The notes under the pieces were generated by a model. That model was given only the letters and a program-made list of their open reading frames with translations, did not search any database and had not been told where the DNA came from. A stretch of DNA of 64,000 bases from Sorghum bicolor (lineage: Eukaryota; Streptophyta; Magnoliopsida; Poales; Poaceae), in the NCBI RefSeq assembly GCF_000003195.3, contig NC_012870.2:17848501-17912500 (forward strand), read 5' to 3'. A program made the position numbers and the translations under genes. Positions 22,881-33,925 of this stretch are shown piece by piece (the stretch's first letter is position 1; every line of letters starts with the position of its first letter).

Positions 22881-25046
22881 AATCTTTGCTCGTCCCTGAG
22901 CAAAGATGAACTCAAGAGTTTCTGTAGTGGTTTCATGCCTTAAAGATACACATGCGTTCAAACAAGATCTCATCTCTGGGTTAGGGTAAACTGTTAAGAT
23001 TTAAACTTACTCATTTTACCTTCCACCATGGGGCTTGCAACCATCACCTGTGTCTTGAGCAGTTAAAAGATAGAACAGTCTAGTCAAGCGTCATGTCTCT
23101 TGTTCTTCGATTAACTATAGTTCTGGAGTTTTTGCAGATTTTCAAATAAAACTCAGAGATTCCTTGTATGACTCTCTCTAGTCTCTCTTTTGTGGTATTT
23201 CTGAATCCTTACCAAGGCAGTAAAGGTGTATGCCTTCTCTCAAAGTATGTGGTATTTTTGGTATAAGGCATAGTAGCATTGCCTTCTCTCTCACCCTACT
23301 CTAATAAGGTTTTTGATATCTGGGGCTCATAGGTGGGAGACAGCTAATACATACTTACAAGACATTTATTGCATAGTCAAACCATGGATCCAGAAGATCA
23401 AGTCAATAAGTCAAATCAAGATGTGCATGTGTGGCGAATGAATGGTATATGGTGATGATGGTGATAACAATGGTGAAAGTCTAATTCTACTTTTGCTCTT
23501 TTGAGGGGATACATACCTTTCTTGCTCTTTTGAAACTTTTTGAGGAGAATGAGATGCTCTATATTTTCTTTTTCTTTCCTCTCAGGTGGGTATCTTGTAC
23601 CCCTAATTCTACTGTCGGACACTTGTCCATTTTTACCTCTCGTCTCACTTTTTCTTTCTTTTGAGGTTTCGGGCACTTGCCCCTTTTTATTTCCCCGTAT
23701 ACTTTTTTTCTCTCTTTTTTTAGAGCACTCATCTCATGAGATAATATAGCAAGTGGTAGTAACAAGATAACTTGAGCATTTATTTCATAGGGGAAAAACA
23801 GAAATATTTTTGGCTATTCTCTCCCGGATTAGGAGTAGAATATTTTTGGATGGTTCTGGAGATGGAAATGGGTGGATATATGTAGATGCGTACTTCCGGA
23901 GTAGAAGCAGCATGTGTGAGTGGACGTGCAAGTGAATCTTGACTTAACCACATGACAAGCTCCTAAGGGTCTACACAGCTTGACCACACTCAATGCTCAT
24001 AAGCAGTAGAAAGTAAATGTGTGGCTCAAAGTATAGCAAGCATGTATATATGGCTGTGGTAGGAATTTAAACTCTCATCATACAGGAACTCATCATGCAA
24101 TATTTTAAAGATTTTTCAAAGATAAAATTCTCCAGAATTCTGGCATCTCTAGGAACAGATAAACAACAGCTCAACCTTCCCATATCGTATCCGTTAACTA
24201 CTTAGACTTTAGATCAAGTACTCTCCCCACAAGTTTAGGTTTAGAGCAAATCTTAATTAATACCAGTCATGCCTAAACTTGAGAGAGATTTCAATTTTAA
24301 GAACTAGTCATGGTAGAGCAACTATTCATCATTTCCATGTGAGAGCTTATCATGAGTGTTCATAGCAAACTTTATTTATTTATTTATTTATTTAGCAAAC
24401 TAAGCAAAGATATATATATATATAAGCACAAAATCTTTATTTGGGTTTTTATGATTATGCATCTTTTTATTATTTGAGTAAAGTATAAACGTGAGTAGAA
24501 CACTTAGCTGGATAAATGGGGGTGCTCTCCCCCAAGCTGGATTTTAACATAATTTCTTCTGATGTAGCTAGCAGGTGGCAGAGGTGTATTTGAATGTCGG
24601 CAGCACCCTGACAGCGATTAGGATGTCCTCCGTCTGCTAGTATTCTTTGATCCTTGAATTCTGTGGAGCTCAAATAGACAACAAAGCTTTGTGGAACTAG
24701 TTAAGTGTTAGCATAAATATCTAGCCTTTATCATGTTGAGCCTCCTCTATAAATGTTACTCTCTTTAGTAGGATCATAAATTTATTTTTGTATTTTTATA
24801 GGACAGGAATATATTTATTTTATTTTTATGCCACCACAGTAAATGTACTTATGGGTTTTATGCCATGAGCATACTCACATGGGGCTTACTATTTTTAACA
24901 TTTTTATTTTCTTTTCAAGATGATATGAACCTGATTAACTAAGCAAACTATTTTAAATAATTGAAAGAAAAAGGATAACTACCAAGTTTACCTCTTGGCA
25001 AGGCGTTCGGTGTTTTTAAGTCCTCCGAACGGGACTCTCCGTTTTC
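22881..25046. other. Non-coding 3' interior of the nested gypsy element
   Basis: AT-rich, with no protein domain in any frame. It includes a second polypurine-like motif (CTCTCCCCCAAGCTGG) near 24523 and a run of TTTA repeats near 24374. Reading frames near 23416-23765 overlap on both strands and look random. Confidence 0.5.
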
Positions 25047-25711
25047 TCAATCGTCCTGGGATTCGTTGGATGGCGTAGTCGGTGGTTCCAGTGGCGCTTC
25101 CTCTTCGTGTATAACTATCTTCTCTCTCCACACCTGACTCGGTGCTACGGTCTCCTCAGGACAGTTCTGTTTAAGTTGTATATCTTGAGACCTTATCACT
25201 TCTCCTTCGTAGTCTGCCCATCTGTCCTTGATGATTTGCCTCCTTTGGTTGCGGTTGCGTCGTCTTCTTCTTGTCCTGACCTGCTTAGAATCTTCAACTA
25301 TATAGTTAGGGTCAGTAAAATAGCGGCGTACCTTCTCAGAGAGGAAATGTATGTGGACTTCTCTGGTTCCAATGTAGATGATTGCTTTAACGGTGCTGAG
25401 GAACGGTCTTCCAAGGATGATGGGTGGATCGTACTCGTCTTCTCCCATGTCAATAACCTTAAAATCATCTGGAGGTGAATGTATGTCGGTTTTAGTCGCA
25501 TGGTTCCGAATAGGAGTTGATAGGTGACTGCGGCCATTATGTTGACGCCTGACCCGGTGTCGCAAAGCGTCTTCTGGAAGTTGTATCCATTAATGGAGCA
25601 CTGGATGCTTGGCATGCCTAGGTTGTCCTTTTTGGTTAGGAACGGTGACTCAAATAGATGATCTTGACCTCTTTGAACTGCAGTGACCATCTTAGCTGAC
25701 TCAGTCCACAT
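25047..25711 (-). pseudogene. Retropepsin-like protease domain A (DTGS form)
   Basis: Minus strand. A retroviral-type aspartic protease half-site CDTGSGVNIM lies near 25550. It is followed, in a frame shifted by one base near 25480, by the flap and C-terminal part with DEYDPPIILGRPFLST, then a basic arginine-rich tail. ILGRPFL is the conserved end of plant gypsy protease folds, and DTGS carries the catalytic aspartate. It is the second of two protease-like domains in this element. Confidence 0.65.
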
Positions 25712-25799
25712 TTGCTTGTTCCTATTCCCCCTGTTGATCCTCTTCCTTGGTTCATGTCGGGATTGCTTTGAGATTTGTATAGTCTTGTTCTTGAAGGAA

Positions 25800-26212
25800 A
25801 ACGTCTCCTTCCTCCCCTTGATGTAGAAACTGATCTTAGCAGCACTAGCGTAGATGACAGCTCCTGAGGTGTTCAGGAATGGCCTCTATATGATGATGGA
25901 TGCCCTCTCATCAGTATCAGTCTCTATCACCACGAAGTCTGCTGGAGCGTATAAGGTACCAACTCGGACGTAGAGGTTCTTCAATATTCCCTTTGGGAAA
26001 CTTAGTGTCTGATCTGCAAGCTGCAAACACATGGTTGTTTCTAGAAAAGGATGTGTAAAGAATTTTTCATAGAGTACCCTGGGCATAATGTTGACACTGG
26101 AGCCAAAGTCGTAGAGTGCTTCTAGGAAGTCCGTCATGCCGATGGAGATCGGGATGATGGGGCGTCCTGGATTGTCTCTCTTGACCGGCAGAAGGTCAGT
26201 AATTACTTCCAC
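25800..26212 (-). pseudogene. Retropepsin-like protease domain B (DFGS form)
   Basis: Minus strand, upstream of domain A in reading order. It carries YDFGSSVNIMP where DTG/DSG is expected, then YAPADFVVIETD and, after an in-frame TAG near 25887, RPFLNTSGAVIY. The aspartate is kept but the usual T or S is F. Together with domain A this gives two protease-like units in tandem. Confidence 0.6.
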
Positions 26213-27997
26213 AACGGGGTTACTCCAATAGTTATGTACTCAAGCATCTCAGGGCAGTGATTGCCTGAGTGTCCAGTATCTCCAGTGTGTGTACTCGTTG
26301 ATCTAGGTTCTTCACTTGGTGGAGTCTGGGAGTTGTAAAAGTCCTTCATATTTTGCTCGAAGTGTACCTGCTCGTAGATACAAGGCAAAGATCAAGTGCA
26401 TGGGCTCTGTTGGTGGAAAACACCAACAGAACCAAAAGTGTATTTGTTCTTCTCTAACCTTAAGCATAGTGAGCAAGGCAAAGTTGATGGATAATAAGAT
26501 CATGAGTGTAGTATTTAAAACATTTGTTAGATCAGATTGCTCAACCTAATGGAAAGATAATCTATTTATACTTATGTTTTTTATATATCTTCCAAAGATT
26601 GCGTGTGCAACATTTTAGCTCATATGATTAGGAGTGTGGGTTCACAAAGGTGGAAGGACTAAACATGTTGAATCGATTGGGTTGGTTAATCTAGAGTTGT
26701 AAATCATACATGTTTGTCTCTTTTATTCATGTGAACGCCAGAACCAAGGAGAAGCTTATAAAAAGTGATAGTCAAGTACCTTAAGATGTTACCTTACTTG
26801 AAGAGTGATGGTACAGTATCACCTTGTGGAAGCTTTCCTCTCTTAGCGGTTGTGCATCGTGTTTGTGGCACCCTCCATGGATCATCTCTTGTGAGCTATG
26901 CCTTCCTTGTGTAAATTATTAAACTTCATGTGTCTCTCTCTTTGTCTCCAATGTGAGTTTATCTCAGGACTTCCCAGGTCGATATTGAAAGTTTTCCTAC
27001 AGGGGTTAGTCCTATAAAATATCCAATATCTACTATAGCATACTATCGGCTCAAAGATCAACCTAGACACCATGTCTAATTTGATTTAGGAGGGCATTTT
27101 AACCTAAGCACCATGCTTAATTTAAAATCCTTTGGAAGTAAAATCATCATTCCTAAACTAAGCACCATGCTTAATTAAGAGATAAATGAAACTACTCCAA
27201 ACCTAGACATATACTAAAGCAAATAAAGGTACCATGAGAGCATTTATAGAGATCTACTCAAGTGAGATGAAGTAGTGTGATTAGTATTTAACAAATTGAG
27301 CATGTCTCAAAGGTAGGGACAACCAACATAGCAACATGACAAAGGATGTTTTTATGTAAGGTACTCCCCCAAGCTTGAATTTTACAAAATTCAAGTTTGG
27401 ATGAGTTTAATTCAATGTTGTATGATGATTGGTTGGACATACCTTGTGCTTGTCATTCATCCGATCTTCTTGCTCCAATCCTGGAAAGGTTAGTGACAAG
27501 AATACCCGAAGGAATATTTTTACAATTATCCTTATATGCTCAACTCACAAGGTAATGTTGCAAATAATTAAAAGCTCATGTTACAATCTGATCAGAGCTT
27601 ATTTTAGGACACTAAGCTTGTCCTTGGGAAACCATCAATTTATATCGGCGAAGTGGTTTCTCCTCCAATGCTGACCTATATCAAGATCAACTCAACGAGA
27701 TCTGCAATATTTCATATAGACATATGCATCGACAACCGCCCTTTTAAACTTTTTATAAATAGAAAGGATGAGGGGGTTGGAGATCTCGAATATGGTGATG
27801 TTGGAGAGACCAATGGATTGTGAAGATGTTGCATATGAGCATGGAGTAAATGAAGTGGCTATGAAATAAATTCCATGCTCATTAATGCTTAGAGTGAAAT
27901 CCATGTGGTATGGTGAAAATGATAAAGTGAGTGTGGTAAAAAAGGAAAAGAAAAAGGATACACGGACGACTTGGTTCGAAACTAGCACAGCTACCGT
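26213..27997. other. 5' leader and decayed gag region of the nested gypsy element
   Basis: No gag domain could be recognised. A short in-frame piece at 26388-26203 leads into protease domain B. A perfect 10-bp inverted repeat (CTTGAATTTT, arms 27374-27383 and 27386-27395) sits beside a third polypurine-like motif near 27362. Confidence 0.45.
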
Positions 27998-28015
27998 TCC
28001 CCGGCAACGACGCCA
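27998..28015 (-). promoter_or_regulatory. Primer-binding site, tRNA-Asp type
   Basis: On the minus strand TGGCGTCGTTGCCGGGGA lies 7 nt inside the 5' LTR. It complements the 3' end of plant tRNA-Asp (GUC) with one mismatch (T for C at position 6). Confidence 0.8.
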
Positions 28016-28682
28016 GAAAGCTTGTTGGGTATTTTAAACACAAACAGAAAAATCCGCAAGCGCACGGATACCGATGTAGCTTTCACCCGGGAGTATTCTA
28101 GAGTATCGATTTTCCACAGAGAACGTGAGTGTACTAATTAAGAATCAAGATCGCCTAAGGATAACTATATAATTGTTTTTGGTGGGAAGAGAGGAAGTTT
28201 CCTGAGAGTTCTCTAGTTGATCTAAGAATCAAGAATTACTTCAAGATTATCTATTTCGGGACATCAGAACACTAACCACGGAAGGATATGAGAAGGGGGC
28301 TAGGAAGCTCTGACTACGGTCCTACAAACACCGATCCGAACGAGGTGGAATACGTCGACCGTTAGGGCTGTCACTACCCTAGGGCTACCATAACAATCTG
28401 CAGGATTGGGTGCAATTCTAGATAATTGCAAGACTAAACACCACGTCTAATCTATTAATTACTACTCTAGCGTTATAAAGACTAGAGCACTTGATGCAAG
28501 CGGAAATGCAATAAATAACTTGAATGTAAATCTCCACTATAATTGAAAACTTCTTGGGCCGTTAGACCACACAAACTCACGCCCCAATAAACTCATCTCC
28601 ACCGCAGCCCACTAATTCGGCCCACTAATCTCTACCATAACCAGACCAGGTCAATCACGGTTAATCAATCTACGTCTTGTGC

Positions 28683-29154
28683 TAACGACGACCGCCTGCT
28701 ATCGGATCTACCGGAGCAGGAACGACGGGAAGGGCACCAGCCTGCGTGCACGACGGGAGCGACGAGGGCGCTGAGGGGTTCTACGAGGCGGAGCGGGACA
28801 AGGGGCAGTTCCTGTGCCTGGTGTGCGAGGGGAGCGGCGCCAGGGTGGGCAAGAGGTTTGCCGGGTGCGCCGCGCTCGTGCAGCACGCCGGGTCATTCGC
28901 CCGGAGTCCCGGACCAAGACGAAGCTGGCGCACCGCGCGTTCGCCGACGCCGTCGGCCTCCTTGTCGGATGGGGCGCAGGCCGGATCGCTCCTCCGCCGG
29001 TAAGCATCATGTTCTCTCATCGTGGTCCCGCACTCATGTGCCGGTCTGCCAGATTGCTGAATGATTCGGTGTTTTGATCTTCTGAAATGCAGGCAGACAC
29101 TGACAGTGATGGCGCTTCTGATCAAGTTGATCACGTAGAAATGGAGCTGTCGTG
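28683..29154 (+). pseudogene. Captured host-gene 3' end inside the Helitron (two exons)
   Basis: The GC-rich exon (about 28683-28999) reads FYEAERDKGQFLCLVC, then a GCAALVQHA stretch and, after a one-base frameshift near 28905, KLAHRAFADAVGLLVGW. It ends at a good donor (GTAAGC at 29000). An acceptor TGCAG at 29088-29092 leads into a short acidic exon ending MELS and a TGA at 29154. The CxxC...H spacing suggests a small zinc-binding unit. The family is not recognised. The retained intron shows the DNA was captured at the genomic level, not through a cDNA. Confidence 0.6.
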
Positions 29155-29647
29155 ACTCCTGATAACTGCAGTCTACGGCAACAGGCTTTTTGTTATTTTC
29201 TCATAACTACGCGGTTTTAGAGTGGAGACTGATCGGGATGGAAACAGTGTGTAGCATGGTTCCGAGTGCATTAACAATCTACGGTTAATCAATCTACGTC
29301 TCCCTTCCTCAAGCGCGGTATTCTAATCTAAATGGTGGAATGGTTTTTTTTTGAATTGGAGTGTATTTCATAACTCTCCGATCATAGCTGAATTGCTGAA
29401 TCGCTGGACAGAGAATCTAAAATAGCAAGAAGAAAATTCCGTTGCCTTCAGATATAGGTTCAGATGGGTGATGGGTGATTTCTGAACCTATATACATGTA
29501 CATCTGAATGGTTGCATATTTCTGTAGTAAGTAACTAATAAAAGTGTATGAGATCATAGTATAAGTCTCTGACTAATCATGCAACGTCTAATGATAAAAT
29601 TCATGAATGCTCTTTTGCAGTTCCTTTTTCTTCATTCAGGAGGCTTC

Positions 29648-29950
29648 AATGTCTACACCTAGACATACACGCGATGCGCTAAGCGACATCACCAACGTCA
29701 CAGGTATGCTTTTAATAATTGGGTGTTTTTTCTAATTTTGTAATCTAATCCAAATTGGTCAAAATTCTTGCTAAAGATGAGGCCTCGTCGAGGCGGGCTC
29801 AAACATCGCAAGGTCGCAATCGTCGTGCTGAGATAAACGATGAACGAAGGGAGGATATAAATAGAAGATAACGTGAGTATCAGCGTGATCGTCGAGGGAG
29901 GATGACCGAAGAAGAAAGAGAGTATCAACGTGAGTATTTGCATCAATGAA
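29648..29950 (+). pseudogene. Helitron Rep-protein N-terminal remnant
   Basis: A first exon MSTPRHTRDALSDITNVT ends at a GTATGC donor (29701). The next exon, after an AAAG acceptor near 29775, is rich in R and E, with repeated REYQR and a MTEEEREYQ block. This resembles the basic N-terminus of plant Helitron Rep-helicases. It contains a TAA near 29870, and Rep, helicase and zinc motifs are all missing. Confidence 0.5.
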
Positions 29951-30215
29951 CGATTAAATATTGACAAAATATTATCTGTCATTCACAGCTATCAAGATTA
30001 CTAAGGACGGAGTTCTTGGCTGAAATTTTGGCGAGTCATGCAAACCAGTGCTACGACAACATCCCTGAAGATATCCAATATTTGATTAAAAAGTTAGAGA
30101 AAATATAAAGATGTCTTTATGTACTGATGATTCATAAAATATATATAGACTTAAAAACAATTAACCAAAATTAAATCTCTAAAAAAATTAATATAGCATT
30201 CCCTACAAAAAAAAA

Positions 30216-30232
30216 CCGTGGCGTTAGCACGG
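30216..30232 (+). terminator. Helitron 3'-terminal hairpin
   Basis: CCGTG GCGTTAG CACGG, ending 8 bp before the terminal CTAG. This is the transposition end signal of Helitrons. Confidence 0.85.
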
Positions 30233-31009
30233 GCATTATACTAGTAAAAGTAATTAAAGAACTCAGGAATTATGAATTGAAGAACCTGGAGAACGATGAA
30301 GAACGAACCAGTTGCTGCAAAAGTACAATGTTGAGGAAAATCCGACAGATCCGGCTCCTCCTCCGCTCTCCTCTTCTCTCTCCCTATTTTCTAGATTACA
30401 ACTAGAACTAACTAGAACTAGAGGAACTAGAACTAGAACTAGATGAACTAGAACTAGAATTAGATGAACTAGATGTAGAACTAGAAGAACTAGAGGGATC
30501 CTCTCTACTTGGATAAAGAATTGAAACCCTAGCTTTGATTCTGTAGAAGAGGTATGATCTCCAGGAGCCAGGAGGTCTGGTTTTATAGTCCCTTCAAGTG
30601 AATCTGGTCCGTCGGATCAAACCGACATTGATCGTGTGGTTTTCCTTGAAGTATTAGGTCGGTGGAGCATGATCCCCGAGCTTCACCCTGATTGGTCCAG
30701 GGGGGAGGGTGGGCGCCCAGTAAGGGAGGGCGGGCGCCCAGTGCCCGGCCCCGTCACGTCTCCCGTTCGGTCCCGTGGCTTCTGGAGTCTTCTAGATGAT
30801 AGAAAATTACGCGGCATGTTAATATCTCTATGTAAAACCGACGTGTGGGCCTTTCTTCCGTATTTCCTGATAACCCCATGCAGAAATAGACAAACACCAA
30901 AACTCGTGGAATTCTGTCACATAAAACCCTAAGTCTAGGTGTTGGTTGCATTTGAATCCTTTTCCATGATTAGTTGATGGTTAAATGGGAGCATTAAGGA
31001 CCGTCAACA

Positions 31010-31014
31010 CACCT
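31010..31014. repeat. Target-site duplication CACCT (right)
   Basis: Right-hand copy, matching 21649-21653. Confidence 0.9.
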
Positions 31015-31265
31015 TCATCTATTATAATTCCGCTTTCTCCATGTTTGGTCCAACAAATATAGTTTGGTACGAAACCAGACTTTAATAAGTGTGAATGAAG
31101 AGTTCTTGAGTTAGAATATTCCGTCAAATTCTTGCACACGGCACATGGACAGCACATGAAACCGTCCCTCTTATTTGTCTTGGCCACACTTAAGAAATAG
31201 TGCACGCCATTAATAAACTCTTCGGAGCGCCGATCGGCATTATACATCCAATTACGTGTTACCAT
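31015..31265 (-). pseudogene. CACTA Tnp2 transposase, N-terminal exon
   Basis: Minus strand. An acceptor CTGCAG precedes ATG at 31265, and the exon reads MVTRNWMYNADRRSEEFING, the start of the transposase-associated domain (Transpos_assoc). It continues with a CCPCAVCKN cysteine block and RTLHSHLLKSGF. It is cut off by the retrotransposon within an acidic DEG stretch that resumes beyond 21653. Alone it has no stop or frameshift. Confidence 0.8.
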
Positions 31266-31360
31266 CTGCATTAAATATAACATATATATTAAGAAAACCA
31301 TGCACACATATAGTTTCTCATCTTATTGCACAACATGTCTAAGATACATAGTTGATTAAT

Positions 31361-31883
31361 TCAGGAAAGCTTGGCTACAACAAATACAGTCGCAACTAGC
31401 ACTAAAAAAATCAAAACTAAAATGCACTTAAGCAACATAATTAGTTCGCGTCCGATCCCAACTATAATAGATAGATCATTCGCTTGATCAACATCATTGA
31501 ACTCCTTTCGTCGGCTCAATGCCTCACCACCTTCAGCCTCAACCACCTGTGCAAAAGATTTCTTAATGTGTTCAATGTATTCTTCCTCCCAGTACCAACC
31601 TGTACATCCGCCGGTACCGTCCCACTGAAATTAAAAGAGAGAATCAAAAGTTTAATTAATACCATTTAAAAAAATATGCACATATATAAGCAAATGTCTG
31701 GAAATAACTCACATTACGATCCGGACACTTGTAGAATATACGACCCTTGTTTACTCCCTCTTTCGACACTTTGTACTCCATCAAAATCTTCTGCCCACAC
31801 TTGCCACAAGTAATGAGAGGGAGTTCCGAACGGTATCGCTTTTGAACCCGTTGAGAGACCGAAGACTCGGTCACGGTTGCCAT
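31361..31883 (-). CDS. GRF-type zinc-finger protein with C-terminal membrane helix (CACTA passenger gene)
   Basis: Two exons (31883-31713 and 31624-31361) give a complete 144-residue protein with phase-0 GTGAGT/TTTCAG splicing. Residues 23-68 carry a GRF zinc-finger pattern: CGKC at 26-29, a later FYKCP, then GGCTGWYWEEEY. GRF fingers bind nucleic acid in proteins such as NEIL3 and topoisomerase III. The last 25 residues before the stop are a strongly hydrophobic helix (ILVLIFLVLVATVFVV), so the protein should be membrane-anchored. It lies upstream of Tnp2 in the same direction, 95 bp away, and may share its transcript. Small GRF-plus-membrane proteins are common in grass genome annotations, and many probably come from such elements. 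No break is visible, unlike the two transposase genes. Confidence 0.75.
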
Positions 31884-32375
31884 CTACTATCCATACTCAA
31901 TTTTTAAACAATTATAAATTCCACATTTACTAGTAAACATGTATGATACAATGGACATTATGTAGTAATAAAAATAAATCAAATGATATTAACAAACCAA
32001 TTAATCTGAACTATCCTACTTTCTAAGATCATAAAAAGATACTATAATTCATTCTTGCAAACTACATTAATACTAGGTCAACCATGAAATATGATATATA
32101 TATATATATGGATACTAATTCATGTGAATGATTCAAAATAACAAAGTGGATTTGACCTAAAAATGATGGGAACATCACAAGCCAAAAACAACATGAAAAA
32201 AACAAGAAAGGCTGAAGTTAGTCACCTCCAAGCACGAAGAGACGATGACGGAGTCGAAGAAGATCAACGATGGGCGTTGGAGACGAAGAACAAATGAAGA
32301 ACAAGCAAGAAGAAGCTCTAAGAACAACAATGGTGCTCTCGATTTCAAATGGGCAGAGGGGAGGAGGGAGCCGGC
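31884..32375 (-). promoter_or_regulatory. Upstream region of the CACTA genes
   Basis: AT-rich, with a TATATATATATATA run near 32095 that could serve as promoter for the GRF/Tnp2 genes. No other coding sequence seen. Confidence 0.35.
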
Positions 32376-32668
32376 CTATAAACCGGACCTTTAGCACCGG
32401 TTCAGGGCAAAAACCGGTGCTAAAGGCTTTGCCTCGGCCCGTCGCGCTGGCCGGTGCTAAAGGGGACCCTTTAGCACCGGTTCGTGTTGCCAACCGGTGC
32501 TAAAGGATTCCTGTCCTGACAGCACCTGTCAGTAGCCGTTGGGCAGGACCCTTTAGCACCGGTTCGTGTTACAAACCGGTGCTAAAGGGGTCTTTAACCC
32601 CGGGCCGCAAAAAGACCGAGGTTTTTGGCCATTTTGAGCATCGACCAATGCCTCATTCTGTAGTAGTG
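32376..32668. repeat. Right TIR and subterminal repeats of the CACTA element
   Basis: At least six copies of TTTAGCACCGGTT or its inverse AACCGGTGCTAAA occur between 32388 and 32590, paired as inverted repeats with short loops. They match the motif at the left end. These are likely TnpA-binding sites. Confidence 0.85.
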
Positions 32669-32671
32669 ATA

Positions 32672-33198
32672 CAAGTAATTTATATCTCAATAATTACTTC
32701 ACAATGTTACATACATGTCTTCTCTGGGAAGCCTGCATCGTATATGAGAACTAGGCCCATGCCGGATAGGTTACAAACGATGGTGCAAGTTAGCTTGTTC
32801 GGTTGAGTTTATCAGCCGAATTTATTAACTATTCAATATTGTTTTTTTAATAAATCAGTGAAGACTTATTAGCCAAACGAATATGTTCAGTTGGCTAAAT
32901 AGAGCATGGCTGACAAGAGATAGTGTTTGTGGCCCGTATGAAGTTATACCGTATAAAAAATAGATACACAAGTAATCTTATAATATTATCCCGTGTAACT
33001 ACACTTTAATAGTAGCCCATAACAGGGAGAGAGATGGAGGATAATTAAGAAAAAATAATATCTTATATTCTCTGAATAGTCTATAAGTTTATGAGTATTT
33101 TTTTAGTTTTACTGTGGACTATTCAATAGATTAATCTCACAGTTTTTCAGATAGTTGGTGAGGATTATTTTAGTCTCTAAGGATTGCTTTGGAACAAC
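32672..33198. other. Intergenic, nothing recognised
   Basis: AT-rich, with no gene or complete repeat supported. Confidence 0.4.
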
Positions 33199-33441
33199 GG
33201 CCTTGTTTAGTTCACCCCGAAAATCAAAAACTTTTCAAGATTCTCCATCACATCAAATCTTAAGGTATATGCATGAAGCATTAGATATAGATAAAAATAA
33301 AAACTAATTACACAGTTTGCCTGTAAATCACGAGATGAATCTTTTGAGTCTAGTTAGTCTATAATTGGATAATATTTGTCAAATAAAAACGAAAATGCTA
33401 CGGTACCGAAACTTGAAATCTTTTCGGAACTAAACAAGGCC
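33199..33441. mobile_element. GGCCTTGTTTAG MITE, full copy
   Basis: TIRs GGCCTTGTTTAGTTC and the inverted GGCCTTGTTTAGTTC. Internal blocks are in reverse order relative to the copy at 8130. No clean target duplication. Confidence 0.75.
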
Positions 33442-33842
33442 AGCATTTTAGTTCCTCAAGGTGATAAAGGGAAGAGCTGGACTATGATAACAATGAAACT
33501 TGAAGTGTGGACCAAACTACAAATCAGCTGACCTTAATTGCCAGGACCGGATCAGAGTTCTCTTCTACACGGAACTCATGTCCAGAACCCACCTTCTCCA
33601 AGAAAAACGGAGCGCGAGCGCGACCAAAACAAGCAGCACAATCTCAGCTCTTCGAGAAAGATGTGACGTCCTATGTCTTCTCGATCGACCAAGCTGTTCC
33701 TTACTTCCATCCAAACAACCTAAAACGGCATCGGCCTTTCTTCTACTTTCATCGAAGCTGGTAGATAAGGCAGCTGAAATTGAGGGTGATCTTGACACAA
33801 ATCCGACTGAGTATACCTTTTTTCACTTTTAACACATACTAT
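33442..33842. other. Intergenic, unassigned open frames
   Basis: Frames open for 80-110 codons on both strands (33500-33832) show no domain or splice pattern. Treated as non-coding. Confidence 0.35.
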
Positions 33843-33925
33843 GGCCTTGTTTAGTTCCCCAAAAATTTTACAAAATTTTTTAGATTCCCGTCACATCGAA
33901 TCTTTAGACGTATGCATGGAGTATT

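Larger units (their letters stand above)
28531..30244 (+). mobile_element. Helitron, non-autonomous, with captured gene pieces
   Basis: It starts TCTCCACTATAATTG, ends CTAG, and is inserted between A and T of the host dinucleotide, with no duplication. The other LTR gives the empty site. A hairpin with a 5-bp stem (CCGTG/CACGG) precedes the CTAG end. These are the defining marks of Helitrons. The interior holds the 3' end of a captured gene and a remnant of a Helitron Rep-type N-terminus, but no complete Rep/helicase. Confidence 0.9.
21654..31009 (-). mobile_element. Non-autonomous Ty3/gypsy-type LTR retrotransposon nested in the CACTA element
   Basis: It has two related LTRs (21654-22865 and 28023-31009, the latter split by a Helitron) and the 5-bp duplication CACCT. 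A primer-binding site matching tRNA-Asp and a polypurine tract both show that it reads leftward. The 5.16-kb interior has only protease-type coding remnants. No reverse transcriptase, RNase H, integrase or clear gag was found, so it must have been mobilised by a related complete element. The LTRs differ by scattered substitutions and by a roughly 50-bp block near 22580/30670, so it is clearly older than the element at 33926-45955. Confidence 0.85.
28023..31009 (-). repeat. 5' LTR of the nested gypsy element, split by a Helitron
   Basis: Positions 28023-28530 and 30245-31009 align end to end with the other LTR; the intervening 1714 bp is the Helitron. Without it this LTR is 1273 bp. Confidence 0.9.
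16590..32668 (-). mobile_element. CACTA (En/Spm-type) transposon, 16.1 kb including nested insertions
   Basis: The left end starts CACTGGTGCAGGACGGGGCA. The right end, read inverted, starts CACTACTACAGAATGAGGCA. ATA is duplicated on both sides (16587-16589, 32669-32671), which is the 3-bp duplication expected of CACTA elements. Both ends carry subterminal copies of CACCGGT-type motifs. All genes point leftward: a GRF zinc-finger gene and Tnp2 at the right, a TnpA-Ulp1 gene at the left. Removing the nested retrotransposon (21654-31009 and one copy of its duplication) leaves about 6.7 kb. Neither transposase gene is intact, so the copy needs proteins from elsewhere to move. Confidence 0.9.
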
